DNA of 6,123 nt, taken from positions 1 through 6,123 of the forward strand of contig JAQBPC010000193.1 of NCBI GenBank assembly GCA_028287725.1, in the 5' to 3' direction. The stretch is from Chloroflexota bacterium. Its GTDB lineage: Bacteria > Chloroflexota > UBA5177 > JANWHV01. Position 1 is the first letter of the stretch. Each line of letters starts with the position of its first letter. Made by a program: the position numbers and the translations under genes. Positions 1 to 5,805 of this stretch are shown here, piece by piece. The notes under the pieces are model-generated. The model had not been told where the DNA came from and searched no databases. It saw only the letters and a list, made by a program, of their open reading frames with translations.

Positions 1-126
1 AACCCCGACGGCTTTGGGGCTGCTCTACTTAATACTCCACGTCGCACATTGACCGGCGCAGAATACGTCGAGCTGGCACAGCCTGGCCGACACGTTCTTC
101 GTGCGTGGCCTCTCCTTCAGAGGTGA
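1..126 (+). CDS. 3' end of an upstream gene, unrecognised (5' truncated by window)
   Basis: Frame 1 is open from the first base to TGA at 124-126 and gives 41 residues, from NPDGFGAALLNTP to VLRAWPLLQR. The other two forward frames hit stops within the first 51 bases. The composition is protein-like, but the piece is too short to assign a family. The stop codon lies inside the hairpin at 104-133, so that hairpin could end this transcript. The open frame could also be chance, so confidence is low. Confidence 0.35.
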   Translation, partial: NPDGFGAALLNTPRRTLTGAEYVELAQPGRHVLRAWPLLQR

Positions 127-133
127 GGCCACG
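104..133 (+). terminator. Stem-loop at the end of the upstream frame, possible terminator
   Basis: CGTGGCCTC (104-112) pairs perfectly with GAGGCCACG (125-133). After a T/T mismatch two more C-G pairs close a six-base loop, TTCAGA. No T-run follows, so it is not a textbook intrinsic terminator. It covers the stop of the upstream open frame and lies about 190 bases before hemE. It could end the upstream transcript or structure the hemE leader. Confidence 0.4.
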
Positions 134-324
134 TTGGAGTGGAAGCAGCAAGAGCACCGTGCCCCGCATGTGGAACAAGATCAACTAGGGAAAGCAGAAG
201 CACAGTGGGATTAAGTAACACTTTTACACAGTGCGCCTCCTCAGAGGCGCCGTACCGGGAGCTCAGGCCGGAGATCCAGATTTCAGAATCCAGTTCCGCC
301 CGGACTACATTGTCTGAGGCCGCC
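127..324 (+). other. hemE leader region, structured, not coding
   Basis: The hemE frame stays open back to a GTG at 139, but codons in 139-324 look non-coding: several AGA and AGG arginine codons, TTA, and little preference for G or C at third positions. The stretch also has no match to the conserved start of uroporphyrinogen decarboxylases. It holds a hairpin at 233-250 and a direct repeat CACAGTG (201-207 and 227-233). I see no confident -35/-10 pair, T-box motif or tRNA. Confidence 0.5.
233..250 (+). promoter_or_regulatory. Perfect 7-bp stem-loop in the hemE leader
   Basis: GCGCCTC (233-239) and GAGGCGC (244-250) form a perfect seven-pair stem around the four-base loop CTCA. It lies 75 bases upstream of the preferred hemE start. 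It may be a leader RNA structure or a protein-binding site; nothing in the sequence tells which. Confidence 0.4.
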
Positions 325-1401
325 TTGCCTTTGGCTGCACCAGGGACTGGCCTGGCTCGCTTCCTGGACGCGTGTAATCTCCGAAATCCCGACGCGACTC
401 CCGTATGGTTCATGCGACAGGCCGGACGCTGCCTTGCCGGCTACCGCAACCTGCGCGAGCGTTACGGCATTCTTGAGCTTGCCAAGAACCCAGAGCTGGC
501 CGCCGAGGTCACGCTTATGCCGGTGCGCGAGTTCGGCGTCGACGCTGCCGTGCTCTTCGCCGACATCATGCTGCCCCTGGAGGGCATGGGGCTCGACCTG
601 GAAATTGAACCTTCGGTCGGTCCCATCATTCACAATCCCATCCGTTCGCGCACCGACGTAGAGCGCCTGCGCGTGATCGAGCCGCGTGAGGACGTGCCGT
701 ATGTACTTGAAGGCATTCGCCTTGTGCGCCGAGAGCTGGAGGGTCAAAAGGCGGTAATCGGTTTCTCCGGATCGCCCTTCACGCTCGCCTGCTACATGAT
801 CGAGGGACGCCCATCGCGTGACTACGCTAGAGCCAAGAGCTTTATGTATGGCCAGCCCGACGTGTGGGACCTGCTGCTTAGCAAACTCAGTACCGTCATT
901 GTGCGCTATCTTACAGCACAAATCGAGGCAGGGGCGCATGTCGTGCAGCTCTTCGACTCCTGGGTCGGCAGCCTGAGCCAAGCCGATTATGTGCGCTACA
1001 TTCAACCGCACAGCCAGCGCATCTTTCGCGAGATCGCCGGCTACGGCACACCAACCATCCACTTTGGCACCGGGACGTCAGCCCTGCTCGAGCCTATGGC
1101 CGAAGCCGGCGGCGACGTCATTTCCGTCGACCATCGCGTGATGCTTGATGATGCCTGGGCTCGCGTCGGGCCCGATCGTGCTATACAGGGCAACCTTGAC
1201 GCCACGCGCCTGCTGGCAGGCTGGCCGGCGACTGAGGCAGGTGTGTGCGACATACTGCGCCGGGCAGGTGGTCGCCCAGGGCACATTTTCAATCTTGGAC
1301 ATGGCGTTTTACCGGATACGGACCCCGCGATTCTCACGCGGCTGGTGGACTTCGTCCACGCGACAACGGCGTGCAGCGACATCACGCTTGGGGTGCAGTA
1401 A
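325..1401 (+). CDS. hemE: Uroporphyrinogen decarboxylase
   Basis: This cytoplasmic enzyme removes the four acetate carboxyls of uroporphyrinogen III to give coproporphyrinogen III. Both family signatures are present: PVWFMRQAGR (residues 26-35) and GFSGSPFTLACYMIEG (from 146). Residues equivalent to human UROD Arg37, Arg41, Asp86, Tyr164, Ser219 and His339 are seen at Arg31, Arg35, Asp80, Tyr157, Ser212 and His326 (NLGHG). The TTG at 325 was chosen because GAGG lies five bases upstream and it leaves 12 residues before the conserved FLDAC, giving 358 residues, normal for the family. TTG 310 (363 aa) is the main alternative; GTG 205 or 139 would add non-conserved sequence. Just after the first signature the usual YLPEYR reads CLAGYR. 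The stop TAA overlaps the next start by one base, so hemE and cpfC are probably translationally coupled. Confidence 0.95.
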   Translation: MPLAAPGTGLARFLDACNLRNPDATPVWFMRQAGRCLAGYRNLRERYGILELAKNPELAAEVTLMPVREFGVDAAVLFADIMLPLEGMGLDLEIEPSVGPIIHNPIRSRTDVERLRVIEPREDVPYVLEGIRLVRRELEGQKAVIGFSGSPFTLACYMIEGRPSRDYARAKSFMYGQPDVWDLLLSKLSTVIVRYLTAQIEAGAHVVQLFDSWVGSLSQADYVRYIQPHSQRIFREIAGYGTPTIHFGTGTSALLEPMAEAGGDVISVDHRVMLDDAWARVGPDRAIQGNLDATRLLAGWPATEAGVCDILRRAGGRPGHIFNLGHGVLPDTDPAILTRLVDFVHATTACSDITLGVQ

Positions 1402-2369
1402 TGAACAATCAGAGATCAGTTGGCGTGCTGCTGATGACCTACGGCTCGCCTGATACTTTGGACGATGTGCTGCCGTACATGACCAATGTCTATGGCGGAC
1501 GCACCCCTGACCTAGAGCTCGTGCAGGAATTCAGACGGCGATACGATCTCATCGGCGGTTCCCCGCTCGCGCAGATTACGCTGGCGCAGGCCGTGGCACT
1601 GGGGGACGAATTGCAGCGGCGCCACCCGGAAGGGCCGGACTTCTACACCGGCGCAGGGATGCGCTTCTCCCCGCCATACATCTCCGACGCGATGTCTTCG
1701 CTCGCTAGCGAAGGGATTGACCGCCTGGTTTGCATCATCATGTCCCCTCAATACTCGCCGATTCTGATGAGCGGTTACATCAAGACAGTTGAGGAGGCGC
1801 AGCAGCGGATTGAGCACCAGATTGCCACGAGCGTCGCTGGCTCATGGCACCGCCAACCACTTTTCCTGCAAGCGGTTGCCGATCGCGTCAATGAAGCGCT
1901 CGCACAGTTTCCGCCTAGAGTACGCGGCGACGTGCAGGTTTTACTGACCGCACACAGCATGCCAAAGCCCGTAATCGAAAAGGAACCCAATTACATTAAG
2001 GACTTGCACGAAACGGCCACTTTGGTAGCCGCGTTGGCTGGGCTCCCGCGCGAACGCTGGCAGTTCTGCTATCAGAGCGCAGGGCACACACCGGAGGAGT
2101 GGCTCAAGCCCGACTTCGCCGACATTATGCCTGAGCTAGCCGCTGCCGGTAGGCGTCATGTGCTGATCGCGCCGGTGCAGTTCCTGGCCGATCACCTGGA
2201 GATACTCTACGACATCGAGATCGGAGCGCGCGAGCAAGCCGAACAGCATGGACTCATTTTCATGCGGGCGTCTTCACTCAATACCGCGCCGCGCTTCATC
2301 GGTGCCCTGGCCGACGTCGTGGAGGGGGAGCTTGCCAGCCTCCCTGCCAAGATTCCCACGCCTGCATAA
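1401..2369 (+). CDS. hemH: Ferrochelatase, coproporphyrin III type (CpfC/HemH)
   Basis: This enzyme inserts Fe2+ into a porphyrin; beside HemQ the expected substrate is coproporphyrin III (name cpfC). The start is the ATG overlapping the hemE stop as TAATG, with GGGG seven bases upstream. The 322-residue length matches the soluble Bacillus enzyme. The N-terminal MTYG motif gives Tyr14 (Tyr13 in B. subtilis). The catalytic histidine is His185 in TAHSMP and the acidic partner is Glu267 in ADHLEILYD, matching B. subtilis His183 and Glu264. I see only two cysteines (in VCII and QFCYQ) and none in the C-terminal part, so the [2Fe-2S] cluster of many actinobacterial and animal enzymes is absent. 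There is no signal peptide or membrane tail. It is the second gene of the hemE-cpfC-chdC run. Confidence 0.95.
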   Translation: MNNQRSVGVLLMTYGSPDTLDDVLPYMTNVYGGRTPDLELVQEFRRRYDLIGGSPLAQITLAQAVALGDELQRRHPEGPDFYTGAGMRFSPPYISDAMSSLASEGIDRLVCIIMSPQYSPILMSGYIKTVEEAQQRIEHQIATSVAGSWHRQPLFLQAVADRVNEALAQFPPRVRGDVQVLLTAHSMPKPVIEKEPNYIKDLHETATLVAALAGLPRERWQFCYQSAGHTPEEWLKPDFADIMPELAAAGRRHVLIAPVQFLADHLEILYDIEIGAREQAEQHGLIFMRASSLNTAPRFIGALADVVEGELASLPAKIPTPA

Positions 2370-2394
2370 CCTATCCACGAGCACTTTCAACAGC

Positions 2395-2401
2395 AGAAGG
2401 G
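2395..2401 (+). promoter_or_regulatory. Ribosome binding site deciding the chdC GTG start
   Basis: AGAAGGG lies nine bases before GTG 2411. It supports this start over the in-frame ATG at 2471, which would remove the first 20 residues, including part of the conserved YWLYKAMPEWRR segment. Confidence 0.6.
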
Positions 2402-2410
2402 AAATCCGCG

Positions 2411-3193
2411 GTGAATGTGAGCAGCAGAAACGATGGAACAACATTTGCGAGCTATTGGCTTTATAAGGCCATGCCTGAGTGGCGCCGGGCTCCTAAGGTC
2501 GTTCGCAATCAGATGCTCGAGGAATTCGCGCAGACGCTGGAAGAGCGTGCTGGAGAACTCACGCTCCGAGGCGCGTACTCGTTAACTGGGCTGCGTGCTG
2601 ACGCCGACATTATGCTTTGGCTGCTTGGCCCAAGTCTTGAGACGGCACAATCCCTTGCCGTTGCGCTGCGCAAGACAGGGATGGGCTCCTATCTTCAGAA
2701 TGTCTATGCGTATACCGGCGTGGTGTCACCATCGCGCTATGCGCCCGAGCACCGTCCGGCGTTCACGAAGGGCGAGCCGCCACGCACATACCTGTGCATG
2801 TATCCGTTTTCCAAGACTCAGGAATGGTACCTGTTGCCATTCGAGCGTCGCAGGACCATGATGGCCGAGCACGGGCGACTGGGCGCCGTCCACAGCGCGC
2901 TGCCAGAGGTGCGCATCGCGGTCGCCAGTGACCGCGATGTCGACGCGGCGGTAGCCGTCGCCGAGGCGCCGCCGGCCGTCCCAGTCGGTAGCGTGCTGGC
3001 CAATACCGTGCATGCATTCGGCTTGGGCGACCATGAGTTCGTGGTGGCCTTCGAGTCGGAAGATCCTGTCGCGATCGAGCGGATGGTCGAGGATCTACGC
3101 TCCGCCGAGGTCCGTCGCTACACCGCTACCGACACACCAATCTTCCTCGGTCGGCGCAAGGAGCCGCTCGCAGTGCTTGAAGACCTGAGTTAA
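2411..3193 (+). CDS. hemQ: Coproheme decarboxylase (HemQ/ChdC), chlorite-dismutase family
   Basis: This enzyme oxidatively decarboxylates two propionates of coproheme III to vinyls, giving haem b, with peroxide as oxidant. Against Geobacillus HemQ, the radical-forming Tyr145 and Lys149 correspond to Tyr131 and Lys135 in MYPFSK, the haem-ligand His172 to His154 in MAEHG, and Arg218 to Arg230 in DLRSAEV. The WYLLPFERRR helix and the C-terminal DTPIF motif also fit. The GTG start has a good ribosome binding site and retains the N-terminal YWLYKAMPEWRR segment. The protein has 260 residues. Unusually, about 30 extra residues rich in Ala, Val and Pro (roughly 168-194) sit between the haem-ligand helix and the FGLGDHEF strand. 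It follows cpfC by 41 nt and uses its product, which supports the coproporphyrin route. Confidence 0.93.
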   Translation: MNVSSRNDGTTFASYWLYKAMPEWRRAPKVVRNQMLEEFAQTLEERAGELTLRGAYSLTGLRADADIMLWLLGPSLETAQSLAVALRKTGMGSYLQNVYAYTGVVSPSRYAPEHRPAFTKGEPPRTYLCMYPFSKTQEWYLLPFERRRTMMAEHGRLGAVHSALPEVRIAVASDRDVDAAVAVAEAPPAVPVGSVLANTVHAFGLGDHEFVVAFESEDPVAIERMVEDLRSAEVRRYTATDTPIFLGRRKEPLAVLEDLS

Positions 3194-3305
3194 GGACTGC
3201 CAGCCACCGCCGTGCGTGCAGGCTGGGACACCGGCGGCGAGCGGAATTAGTAGTTGATGAATTTCTAAAGCGATTCCACTTACTTGCCCAAGGGAGCTAT
3301 CAGTT
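3194..3305 (+). other. chdC-hemA gap with a weak hairpin and an A/T-rich stretch
   Basis: CCAGCC (3200-3205) can pair with GGCTGG (3221-3226) across a 15-base loop, a weak stem without a T-run. From about 3244 to 3285 the base content turns A/T-rich, including TTGATG (3254-3259), which resembles a -35 box. No good -10 box stands 16-18 bases further on. A separate hemA promoter is plausible but not shown. Confidence 0.3.
3290..3296 (+). promoter_or_regulatory. Ribosome binding site of hemA
   Basis: AAGGGAG lies nine bases before ATG 3306 and fixes the hemA start, which begins with the conserved VGLNHRTAPV segment. Confidence 0.65.
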
Positions 3306-4736
3306 ATGCCGATTGTACTTGTAGGGTTAAACCATCGCACGGCTCCGGTCGGCATGCGCGAGCGTCTCTCGTTGACCGGTGATACCTTGCGCCAGATGCT
3401 GGAAGACGTGTGTCGTCTTGAGGGATCTGTCGATCCCAACGCAGCGGATGATCCTTGCGAAACAGGCATTCAATATACCGTCCCCAGGACTGTCATCCTT
3501 TCGACATGCAACCGACTAGAGGTGTATGCCATTACCGCGGATACGCTTGGCGGGTGGGATGCCATCACAGAATTGCTTTCCCGACGTCACGGCATCCCGC
3601 TCGATGTGCTGTCCGCCCACCTGTACTGCAAGGAAGGTGGCGCCGCTATCGAACATCTGATGCGAGTGGCGGCGGGCTTGGACTCCATGATTCTGGGAGA
3701 GACCCAGATTTTGGGCCAGGTGGCTCATGCCTTACGAGAAGCCCAGGCGATCGATGCTGCCGGCGCGATCCTCACCCATTTGTTCACTGAGGCCGTGCGC
3801 GTCGGAAAGCGAGCACGAAACGAAACCGCTGTGAGCCGCCATACCACGTCTATAAGCCATGCTGCCGCCCTTTTGGCAAAAGCAAACATAGGCGATCTTT
3901 CCCGCAGCGAGGTGCTGATTGTAGGAGCGGGCACGATGGCAGGTCTCGCAGCGCGTGCAATGAAGGTGCACGGCGCGCGTAATGTCACCTGCATCAACCG
4001 CACCTATGCCCGTGCGGAATCCCTGGCTCACCAGGTACAGGGCCGCGCTCTCATGTGGGATTGCCTGCCCGATGCACTTGCGTCGGCCGATTTGGTCATT
4101 ACCGCGACGGGCGCCGCCAATACGTTCATTGGCGTTGATGACGTCGCTCCAATTCTTGCGAAACGTAAAGATCGTTCTCTCATGTTCATCGACATTGCCG
4201 TGCCCAGGAACGTGGAAACTGCGGTCGGCGAGCTGCCCAACGTCCTGCGTTTTGACGTCGACGACCTACATGCGGTACTTGATGCCAATCTGGCACAGCG
4301 CCAGGCTGCGGTCCCAGAGGTAGAAGCGCTGGTCAATGATGGACTAGACAATGTCACGACATGGCTGCACGGCAGGCAGATTGCCCCCGTCATCGCGAGC
4401 TTCCGTCGCAAGGCTGAGGCGCTAGCAACTGTCGAAATGGAGCGCGCCTTGCGGCGCCTGGACGAGCCGGACCATCACACCGAGCAGGTGATCGTTAATT
4501 TGACTCATCGTATCGTCAACAAGCTGCTGCATGAGCCTACTGCTCTGCTCAAGGCGCAAGCGGCAAATGGTGACGGCCATACATATGGTCAAGCAATTCA
4601 GGAACTCTTCGGCCTGGATATCCCAGAGGTAGCAACAGTTCCGAGGGATAGCAGACTCGCTGGCGCCAGCGAGTCTGCTATCTCACCCAGCACTACAATT
4701 CAAGTGCGGCGATCGCCACAGTCATGGCGGACATGA
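3306..4736 (+). CDS. hemA: Glutamyl-tRNA reductase
   Basis: This enzyme reduces glutamyl-tRNA(Glu) with NADPH to glutamate-1-semialdehyde, the first committed step of C5 tetrapyrrole synthesis. The N-terminal catalytic domain starts with GLNHRTAPV and carries the nucleophile Cys68 in STCNRLEVY. EHLMRVAAGLDSMILGE follows with His117, equivalent to E. coli His99. The NADPH-binding domain has VGAGTMAG (Gly207, Gly209, Gly213) and the NRT motif. The dimerisation helix runs to LLHEPTALLKA and ends at ELFGLD (Asp438). Two departures are visible. About 18 extra residues precede the catalytic cysteine (usually near position 48-50). A tail of 38 residues follows ELFGLD, has no counterpart in typical HemA, uses AGA, AGG, CGA and TCA codons, and contains a perfect 36-bp palindrome. 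A stop may have been lost there. Confidence 0.95.
   Translation: MPIVLVGLNHRTAPVGMRERLSLTGDTLRQMLEDVCRLEGSVDPNAADDPCETGIQYTVPRTVILSTCNRLEVYAITADTLGGWDAITELLSRRHGIPLDVLSAHLYCKEGGAAIEHLMRVAAGLDSMILGETQILGQVAHALREAQAIDAAGAILTHLFTEAVRVGKRARNETAVSRHTTSISHAAALLAKANIGDLSRSEVLIVGAGTMAGLAARAMKVHGARNVTCINRTYARAESLAHQVQGRALMWDCLPDALASADLVITATGAANTFIGVDDVAPILAKRKDRSLMFIDIAVPRNVETAVGELPNVLRFDVDDLHAVLDANLAQRQAAVPEVEALVNDGLDNVTTWLHGRQIAPVIASFRRKAEALATVEMERALRRLDEPDHHTEQVIVNLTHRIVNKLLHEPTALLKAQAANGDGHTYGQAIQELFGLDIPEVATVPRDSRLAGASESAISPSTTIQVRRSPQSWRT
4647..4682. repeat. Perfect 36-bp palindrome inside the hemA 3' end
   Basis: GATAGCAGACTCGCTGGC (4647-4664) is followed without spacer by its exact reverse complement (4665-4682). 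A G·U and a G-C pair extend it by two positions on each side. As RNA it forms a stem of at least 16 pairs with a four-base loop. It falls in frame on hemA codons 448-459, just beyond the conserved end of the protein. No T-run follows. It may be an ancestral hemA terminator, the site of a dimeric DNA-binding protein, or a small mobile palindromic element. I saw no second copy in this window. Confidence 0.9.
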
Positions 4737-4996
4737 AGGCGCCTCTGGCACACGTGCAGATCGGCTCGTGCGTGTCGGCCCTGCGGCGTTGCCGCGACTC
4801 GCTCTGCCCGTAACTCTACTCCACTAGACCCCGCTCAGCGTACCTCCAAGCACCTGCCGCACCCAGCGAGCGCTGCTGGGTGGAGCGGGCCCTCGACGAA
4901 TACATACCCGGCCATGACCTCGACCACCGTGTCACTTACTGGCTTGCACGCCTACCGCGGCCGCCGTCCTTCGAATCCCTGGCCTTCCGCGACTAA
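4724..4996 (+). pseudogene. Decayed coding stretch, unrecognised
   Basis: An ATG at 4724, overlapping the hemA end by 13 bases, opens a frame starting MADMKAPLAHVQIG that stops at TAA 4811. The same frame then stays open to TAA 4994. Its second part (from TGG 4877 on, WVERALDEYIPGHDLDHRV to ESLAFRD) has strong G/C preference at third positions, as expected of coding DNA here, but no start codon near its beginning. After 4994 the same frame continues coding-like through another stop (TAG 5003) as WIGAVAFEQPAARR. I do not recognise a family. It may be an independent remnant or the front half of the decayed gene that follows. Confidence 0.35.
4860..4882 (+). terminator. GC-rich stem-loop downstream of hemA, possible terminator
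   Basis: CACCCAGC (4860-4867) pairs with GCTGGGTG (4875-4882) over a seven-base loop, GAGCGCT. No T-run follows. It lies about 125 bases after the hemA stop, inside the decayed coding stretch, so it may be a chance product of that sequence or a terminator for the haem operon. Confidence 0.3.
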
Positions 4997-5071
4997 GACG
5001 TCTAGTGGATCGGCGCTGTCGCATTCGAGCAGCCGGCCGCCCGGCGTGCGCGCTGGTCTGACGGCAGGGCC

Positions 5072-5428
5072 GTGCCATTTAATTGCCCGCGTACGACACC
5101 GCGCCCTACTCCGCCACCTACTTCGCACTCATCCACTTTGGCATCTCCAACCACTCCACGTGGATCAGCTGTGACGCAAGTCCCCGATATGCCGAGGACC
5201 AGGTTGCAGGAACGCATGCCGACGACGGCTTCCCAGCCACACTTGAGCGCCCACGGACCAAACCGCGTTGGGCACCTCGACATCATGGTGCAAGACCTAA
5301 TCGATCTCAAGTAGCCAGCCCCGTGCGCGACAGCTTGCGACGAACTCCGCCGCTTCCACAGGACCCGTAATTTGGCCTCCGCCCATGACCCTGGTTCTTC
5401 GGTGCCTTTCGTTTGCCTTAACCGCGAA
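5072..5428 (+). pseudogene. Decayed VOC/glyoxalase-like protein (two frame shifts, one internal stop)
   Basis: Read in three joined pieces, the stretch resembles a one-domain VOC protein of the glyoxalase-like type. The first is VPFNCP in the frame of GTG 5072. The frame of 5083 then gives AYDTAPYSATYFALIHFG, HSTWISCD and PRYAEDQVAG. Near 5235 it returns to the 5072 frame for QPHLSAHGPNRVGHLDIMVQDL (joined at GPN). After TAG 5312-5314 the same frame ends with HDPGSSVPFVCLNRE. These follow the family order: N-terminal cysteine/proline turn and FY helix, W[IV] strand, PRLAFQ strand, HLDIMVDDL strand, and the closing DPAGHPF-CL strand. Third positions are mostly G or C in each piece. Two frame changes plus several stops argue for true decay rather than one sequencing error. 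The family call is from motif memory only. Confidence 0.45.
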
Positions 5429-5620
5429 AGCGCTATGATGCGGTTGTTGCGAGGCGGCTGCGCGTACCGACGCTCGATAACCGATAGCTGTGGAAGGATG
5501 GGCCGCAGCGCACAGCGGAGCCATGGTACCAACCATCTGGTAGCCTGCCCGTCGCAACAGTCGCCAATAGTCGAAAGGAGGAGCAACGCCGAGGCTGTAG
5601 ACCACGGCCGCCTGCAGGGT

Positions 5621-5705
5621 TGGTAGGGCGCGCGACGCAGTGAGTCAACGACGACAACATTTTGCGTCCAGTCGCAGAGTCCTGCCCCCGCGTGGTAGGG
5701 CGCGC
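5621..5705. repeat. 13-nt direct repeat, 72 nt apart
   Basis: TGGTAGGGCGCGC occurs at 5621-5633 and again at 5693-5705. The flanks do not match, so this is not a simple 72-nt tandem duplication. It may be a remnant of a rearrangement or a pair of protein-binding sites. Confidence 0.6.
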
Positions 5706-5732
5706 CAACATCACGAGCTGCTCATACTGCGG

Positions 5733-5768
5733 CGCACATTTTGAATGTGCCGTCGCACACACTTTGAA
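5733..5768. promoter_or_regulatory. Paired repeat and hairpin upstream of the last gene
   Basis: CGCACATTTTGAA (5733-5745) and CGCACACACTTTGAA (5754-5768) form an imperfect direct repeat whose starts are 21 bases apart, two helical turns. The first copy also forms a seven-pair hairpin, GCACATT (5734-5740) with AATGTGC (5744-5750) around TTG. The second copy ends 37 bases before ATG 5806 and contains TTGAAC (5764-5769), a possible -35 box, with TAGTGT (5785-5790) as a poor -10 at a short 15-base spacing. An operator is plausible but unproven. Confidence 0.3.
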
Positions 5769-5805
5769 CACGAGTCAAAGCGGATAGTGTGGAGCAATCG
5801 ATACC

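Larger units (their letters stand above)
5429..5805. other. Region without a convincing gene before the last CDS
   Basis: The forward frames give only low-complexity shadows. On the reverse strand a frame from about 5644 down to 5297 reads protein-like near its beginning (LPTLQAAVVYSLGVAPP, FDYWRLLRRAGYQ) but has no recognisable domain and runs antisense to the VOC remnant. The strand carries AAAGGAGGAG (5574-5583), a near-perfect Shine-Dalgarno sequence with no ATG or GTG at a usable distance. A 13-nt direct repeat, a short hairpin and an imperfect direct repeat lie in its second half. I see no tRNA, rRNA or CRISPR structure. Confidence 0.5.

Noticed and set aside
131..175. Resemblance to the conserved core of small SRP RNA (GGAAGCAGCA near 140-150)
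   Set aside because: The flanking pairing and the full GGTCAGG...GGAAG...AGCAG arrangement are missing.
139..324. N-terminal extension of HemE back to GTG 139
   Set aside because: Codon use is unlike the hemE body, the segment overlaps leader hairpins, and HemE proteins need only about 10-20 residues before the FLDAC segment.
283..1062. Long reverse open frame opposite hemE (259 codons)
   Set aside because: It is antisense to strongly conserved HemE sequence and shows no domain, so it is a shadow caused by codon bias.
3254..3285. hemA promoter with -35 TTGATG
   Set aside because: No acceptable -10 hexamer is present at 16-18 bases, so it is only mentioned as an A/T-rich stretch.
4960..4990. 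tRNA T-arm-like CCTTCGAATCC
   Set aside because: The bases either side do not pair, no other tRNA arms are found, and the stretch lies in coding-like sequence.
5574..5583. Near-perfect Shine-Dalgarno AAAGGAGGAG
   Set aside because: No ATG, GTG or TTG lies at a working distance downstream, so it does not support a gene as it stands.
5002..5586. Reverse open frame of 194 codons
   Set aside because: It has no recognisable motif and is antisense to the forward VOC remnant, whose strand order of motifs is more convincing.
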